Notes under the pieces: model-generated | The model's database searches: none | Told to the model about the DNA's origin: nothing | Seen by the model: only the letters and a program-made list of their open reading frames with translations | In this document: piece after piece, positions 61,918 to 64,000 of the stretch | Layout: every line of letters starts with the position of its first letter | How positions within the stretch are numbered: the first letter of the stretch is position 1 | Translations under genes and position numbers: made by a program | NCBI GenBank assembly: GCA_963811225.1 | Contig: CAWEQO010000001.1 | Span: forward strand, 806,001-870,000 | Length of the DNA: 64,000 bases | Direction: 5' to 3' | DNA from: CAWEQO01 sp963811225 | GTDB lineage: Bacteria > Chloroflexota > Anaerolineae > Anaerolineales > Anaerolineaceae

Positions 61918-61923
61918 TCCCTC

Positions 61924-62232
61924 CTAAGAGAAATCTTCAAGAGTTTCTTCGCTGATGTCATACGCCGGCCGGCTTAATTGCGAAAGCAGGCTGGAGGCCG
62001 AATATTCGCTGGCGCGCCATTCTTCCAAATCTTCCGGATACGACCAAACCGAAAAGACGAGCACGCGCACGTCACCGTTATCCAGCGGGCGGGCCGAGAT
62101 GCGAATGGTGCGGCTTCCGGGGAAGGATTGCAAAAAGCCCTTCCAAGTCGTCAATACCATCCAGGCCTCGTCCCAGGCTTCGGCAGGCACGTTTGCGGTT
62201 ACGAAGTGTGAGTAAGAATCAATATGCGCCAT
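61924..62232 (-). CDS. small dimeric alpha/beta-barrel-like protein
   Basis: A 102-residue soluble protein. The pattern VTANVPAEAWDEAWMVLTTW...SFPGSRTIRISARPLDNGDVRVLVFSVW...EEWRASEYS resembles antibiotic-biosynthesis-monooxygenase (ABM) domains, which fold as ferredoxin-like dimers. Catalysis is not implied. Start ATG after GGGAGG. It lies inside the respiratory operon, 6 bp before the IYKAPGE protein. Confidence 0.6.
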   Translation of the reverse strand: MAHIDSYSHFVTANVPAEAWDEAWMVLTTWKGFLQSFPGSRTIRISARPLDNGDVRVLVFSVWSYPEDLEEWRASEYSASSLLSQLSRPAYDISEETLEDFS

Positions 62233-62244
62233 CGCAGCCTCCCA

Positions 62245-62601
62245 TTAGTAGAGAAATCCGTACAGGATATACCGCACGCCGATATACAATCCTGCCAAGA
62301 ACAGGCCAATGATAATCGACCAGGTAAAGATCGAAACCCGCCCGTTGCGCTCGAACAGCGTACCCGCAAACGAGGTGGTTTCATACAGGGCTCCCTTGGC
62401 ATAGTGGGTGTAGCTGAAGAAGTAGGTGAAGAAATAGAACAGGATCACCATTGTCATCAACCAGGCCATCACCTGGGCCTGAATGCCCCAGAACACCTCG
62501 GTCGCCCGGTTGGTGCTCATATTGGCATAATACAACGTGTAAAGATAGGTGTAATAGGCCTTTACGACATCGGTTTCATTACCGGTTGGAATTGGGAACA
62601 T
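62245..62601 (-). CDS. small two-span membrane protein of the respiratory operon
   Basis: A 118-residue protein. Two strong spans (VMAWLMTMVILFYFFTYFF and FTWSIIIGLFLAGLYIGVRY) flank a short loop. The N-terminus is aromatic and polar. Its start (ATG at 62601 behind GAGGAGG) lies 23 bp inside the preceding gene, so translation is coupled. Probably a structural subunit of the oxidase-like complex; family not recognised. Confidence 0.65.
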   Translation of the reverse strand: MFPIPTGNETDVVKAYYTYLYTLYYANMSTNRATEVFWGIQAQVMAWLMTMVILFYFFTYFFSYTHYAKGALYETTSFAGTLFERNGRVSIFTWSIIIGLFLAGLYIGVRYILYGFLY

Positions 62602-62935
62602 GCTCTACCTCCTCTCCTTCTTCGGTTTCCCCTTGCTCCTCTTCATCTTCTAATCCTTTGGCCCAGTCGGGCGTGTAGTAGTCCGGCTCGTCGATCGTCA
62701 GCATGTAATACTTGGCTTCTTCGATGTTGTGGAACATGCCGCGCTTCAAGGCAATCAAGAAGGCCGCCAGCGCCGCCAGGAACAACACCAGATAGCTGAG
62801 CACCAACCAGGTCGCCACGGTGAGAGCTGCGCCCGGGCCTTCTTCATACTGCGCCGCCTGCACCGGCGCAGTGATCAGCGCCATCAACGCCAGCGTGATA
62901 ACAGCTGAAGTCCGGAATTTGTGTCGATAGTTCAT
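62579..62935 (-). CDS. small membrane protein, CcoS-like
   Basis: About 118 residues. A signal-like N-terminus (MALITAPVQAAQ) is followed by one span (VLSYLVLFLAALAAFLIALK). A short RGMFHNIEEAKYYMLTID segment recalls the F-D-D-L-E...I-L-F-D tail of CcoS, a cbb3-oxidase assembly protein. The C-terminus is very acidic. Three ATG codons in a row occur; the third (62935) has the best spacing from GGAGG. The similarity to CcoS is weak and the assignment tentative. Confidence 0.5.
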   Translation of the reverse strand: MNYRHKFRTSAVITLALMALITAPVQAAQYEEGPGAALTVATWLVLSYLVLFLAALAAFLIALKRGMFHNIEEAKYYMLTIDEPDYYTPDWAKGLEDEEEQGETEEGEEVEHVPNSNR

Positions 62936-62954
62936 CATCATCCTCCCTCTCCTT

Positions 62955-62982
62955 GGGCAGCCCTAACAATGCAAGGCTGCCC
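62955..62982. repeat. hairpin upstream of the CcoS-like gene
   Basis: GGGCAGCC (62955-62962) pairs with GGCTGCCC (62975-62982). A T run follows on the plus strand only, so in the minus-strand operon it is an intercistronic hairpin next to the ribosome site rather than a terminator. Confidence 0.4.
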
Positions 62983-62994
62983 GTTTTTTCTTGG

Positions 62995-63180
62995 TTATGG
63001 CGCATGGAAGGTCAAATCCTCGGTGCTCATCACTTCAGCTTCCGTCGGCAGCGGATCGCCGCGCGCCAGGGCGTCTTGATAAGCTTTCGTGACCGGATCG
63101 AAGCAGGTCGGCCGGATCAGGCCGGTCACGATGGACTGCGTCATGGGCAGCTTGCCCCCCAAAACTTCGTCCCCCGCAGT
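62995..63180 (-). pseudogene. partial duplicate of the cytochrome c C-terminus
   Basis: In a different frame from the cytochrome gene, this stretch encodes about 58 residues (GDEVLGGKLPMTQS to TEAEVMSTEDLTFHAP) that are near-identical to the last residues of the neighbouring cytochrome (GDEVMVGGKLP... to MSTESVTWHAP). It has its own stop but no convincing start or ribosome site. It is a tandem duplication remnant of the 3' end of the cytochrome gene. Confidence 0.75.
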
Positions 63181-63185
63181 GCAAC

Positions 63186-64000
63186 TCAAGGGGCATGCCA
63201 GGTGACGCTCTCGGTGCTCATCACTTCGGCCTCCGGCGGCAGTGGATCGCCGCGCGCCAGGGCGTCTTGATAGGCCTTGGTGATCTGCTGGAAGTAGGCC
63301 TCGCGGATCAAGTCGGTCAGGATGGTGTGGGTGATCGGCAGCTTGCCGCCCACCATGACCTCGTCGCCCGGCGCCAGGCCCGCCGCCACCCAATGTGCCG
63401 CCGCTTCGAACGGCTGCGTATCGGTGTTGATGATCACGCCCGGGCCATCCTCAATCGGATGATCATTGACGTAATTCATCAGTGGGGGCGGCGGTGTCCA
63501 CTGTTCGTACATCGCGGTGGTTGGCACCACTTCTTTCTGCGCCATCGAGCCGTTCTGGATCGTGCGCAGGAACAGCGTCAGCCGCCAGACGTCTTCCACC
63601 GGCAGGCGTGTGCCAAAGTTTTCCATGGCCGTGCCCTTGCCGCCCACCAGGATGCGGTAGTACAGGTCGCCGTCCGAGGCGAACGGACCGTTTATCGCAC
63701 TGACATCCTGGAAGTTGAATGGGTTTGGATCCATGAATTGAGCGGCCGGTCCGTCTCCGCCGCCGTTTGCGCCGTGGCAGCCCCAGCAGCGCTGTAAGAA
63801 AACCGCTTTGGCCTGGATCAGGTTTTGTTGGGTCAGCGGGATGGGGGATGGGGTGAGCCAGTAGCCGCGCTCGAACGAGTTCAACATCCAGACCGCTTTC
63901 CAGGGCAGCCCCCAGGGCGAACTATCGCTGGGCTTGCCGTTCGCGTTGTAGGTGCCCTCGTTGGTCAACCGCTGCACCAGATTGGGGAAGCGGTCTTCGG
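63186..64000 (-). CDS. cytochrome c of the respiratory operon (cut by the right edge)
   Basis: At least 271 residues; the open frame continues past 64000, so the start lies outside. The haem site is CWGCH, with GANGGGDGPAAQFM and a Met in the later MENFG region as probable distal ligand. The C-terminal region (about 80 residues, from DGPGVIINTDTQPF to the end) is a separate small domain, a second copy of which follows as a remnant. It lies upstream of the other respiratory genes on the same strand and presumably supplies electrons to the oxidase-like subunit. Confidence 0.85.
   Translation of the reverse strand, partial: EDRFPNLVQRLTNEGTYNANGKPSDSSPWGLPWKAVWMLNSFERGYWLTPSPIPLTQQNLIQAKAVFLQRCWGCHGANGGGDGPAAQFMDPNPFNFQDVSAINGPFASDGDLYYRILVGGKGTAMENFGTRLPVEDVWRLTLFLRTIQNGSMAQKEVVPTTAMYEQWTPPPPLMNYVNDHPIEDGPGVIINTDTQPFEAAAHWVAAGLAPGDEVMVGGKLPITHTILTDLIREAYFQQITKAYQDALARGDPLPPEAEVMSTESVTWHAP

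Noticed and set aside
62995..63393. Separate 132-residue gene
   Set aside because: Its first half is the cytochrome sequence read in a wrong frame. Only the last part is meaningful, as a duplicate of the cytochrome C-terminus.

Overview
The window is about 60% G+C, gene-dense and bacterial. The gene mix points to the phylum Chloroflexota, probably an Anaerolineae-like lineage: a DUF2795 protein, an F420-type luciferase-like oxidoreductase, a kaiC-kaiB-kinase operon, a divergent haem-copper-oxidase-like complex, TupABC and an alpha-2-macroglobulin lipoprotein close to PBP1C. This placement is inference from gene content; the window has no rRNA or marker gene. One tRNA (Asn) is present. TGA is used as an ordinary stop in most genes, so the in-frame TGA codons described below are special.

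Layout. 1-5.3 kb: a secreted beta-helix protein, a DUF2795 protein, a Nudix hydrolase, an alpha/beta hydrolase and an aldo/keto reductase. 5.3-10.8 kb: an LLM oxidoreductase, then a minus-strand [NiFe]-hydrogenase operon (cytochrome c, small subunit, large subunit, cytochrome b, maturation protease). The large subunit is the main find. Its N-terminal nickel-binding CxxC motif is encoded as TGA-GGG-GTT-TGA, so both active-site cysteines are predicted to be selenocysteine (UxxU). A SECIS-like hairpin follows at the right distance, and the partner small subunit has CxxN instead of CxxC at its proximal cluster.

11-18.2 kb: a UbiA prenyltransferase, a phosphotriesterase-like protein, a flavin reductase, tRNA-Asn, a PIG-V-like glycosyltransferase and the tungstate transporter tupABC. 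18.2-19.3 kb: intergenic, filled with copies of a palindromic repeat of about 75 bp. 19.3-24.8 kb: a kaiC-kaiB-histidine kinase operon, an MFS transporter and a PII-like protein. 25-28.7 kb: a membrane endonuclease/phosphatase-family protein and an AT-rich AbiE toxin-antitoxin pair. 28.8-42.7 kb: cell-envelope genes (beta-lactamase-like protein, aminotransferase, PBP1C, ABC exporter, giant alpha-2-macroglobulin lipoprotein).

42.7-47.3 kb: three insertion sequences. An IS4-like element has a 9-bp target duplication. An IS110/IS1111-type element appears to sit exactly at the left border of an ISAs1 element. The IS110 noncoding end contains a 12-nt match to the ISAs1 terminus it abuts, which looks like a bridge/seekRNA guide matched to its target.

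47.4-57.9 kb: a GH36 galactosidase, a sugar-activation operon (epimerase, GHMP-like kinase, duplicated cytidylyltransferase), PadR-ModB-ModA, an iron-sulfur protein, and two divergent SDR genes sharing a perfect palindrome with 43-bp arms. 57.9-64 kb: a minus-strand respiratory operon (cytochrome c, small membrane proteins, a haem-copper-oxidase-like subunit I without the usual CuB His-His pair, and a haem-binding protein), cut by the right edge.

Four genes (aldo/keto reductase, PII-like, ABC permease, alpha-2-macroglobulin) are each broken by one extra base in a short homopolymer. This pattern suggests sequencing or assembly over-calls rather than real decay.
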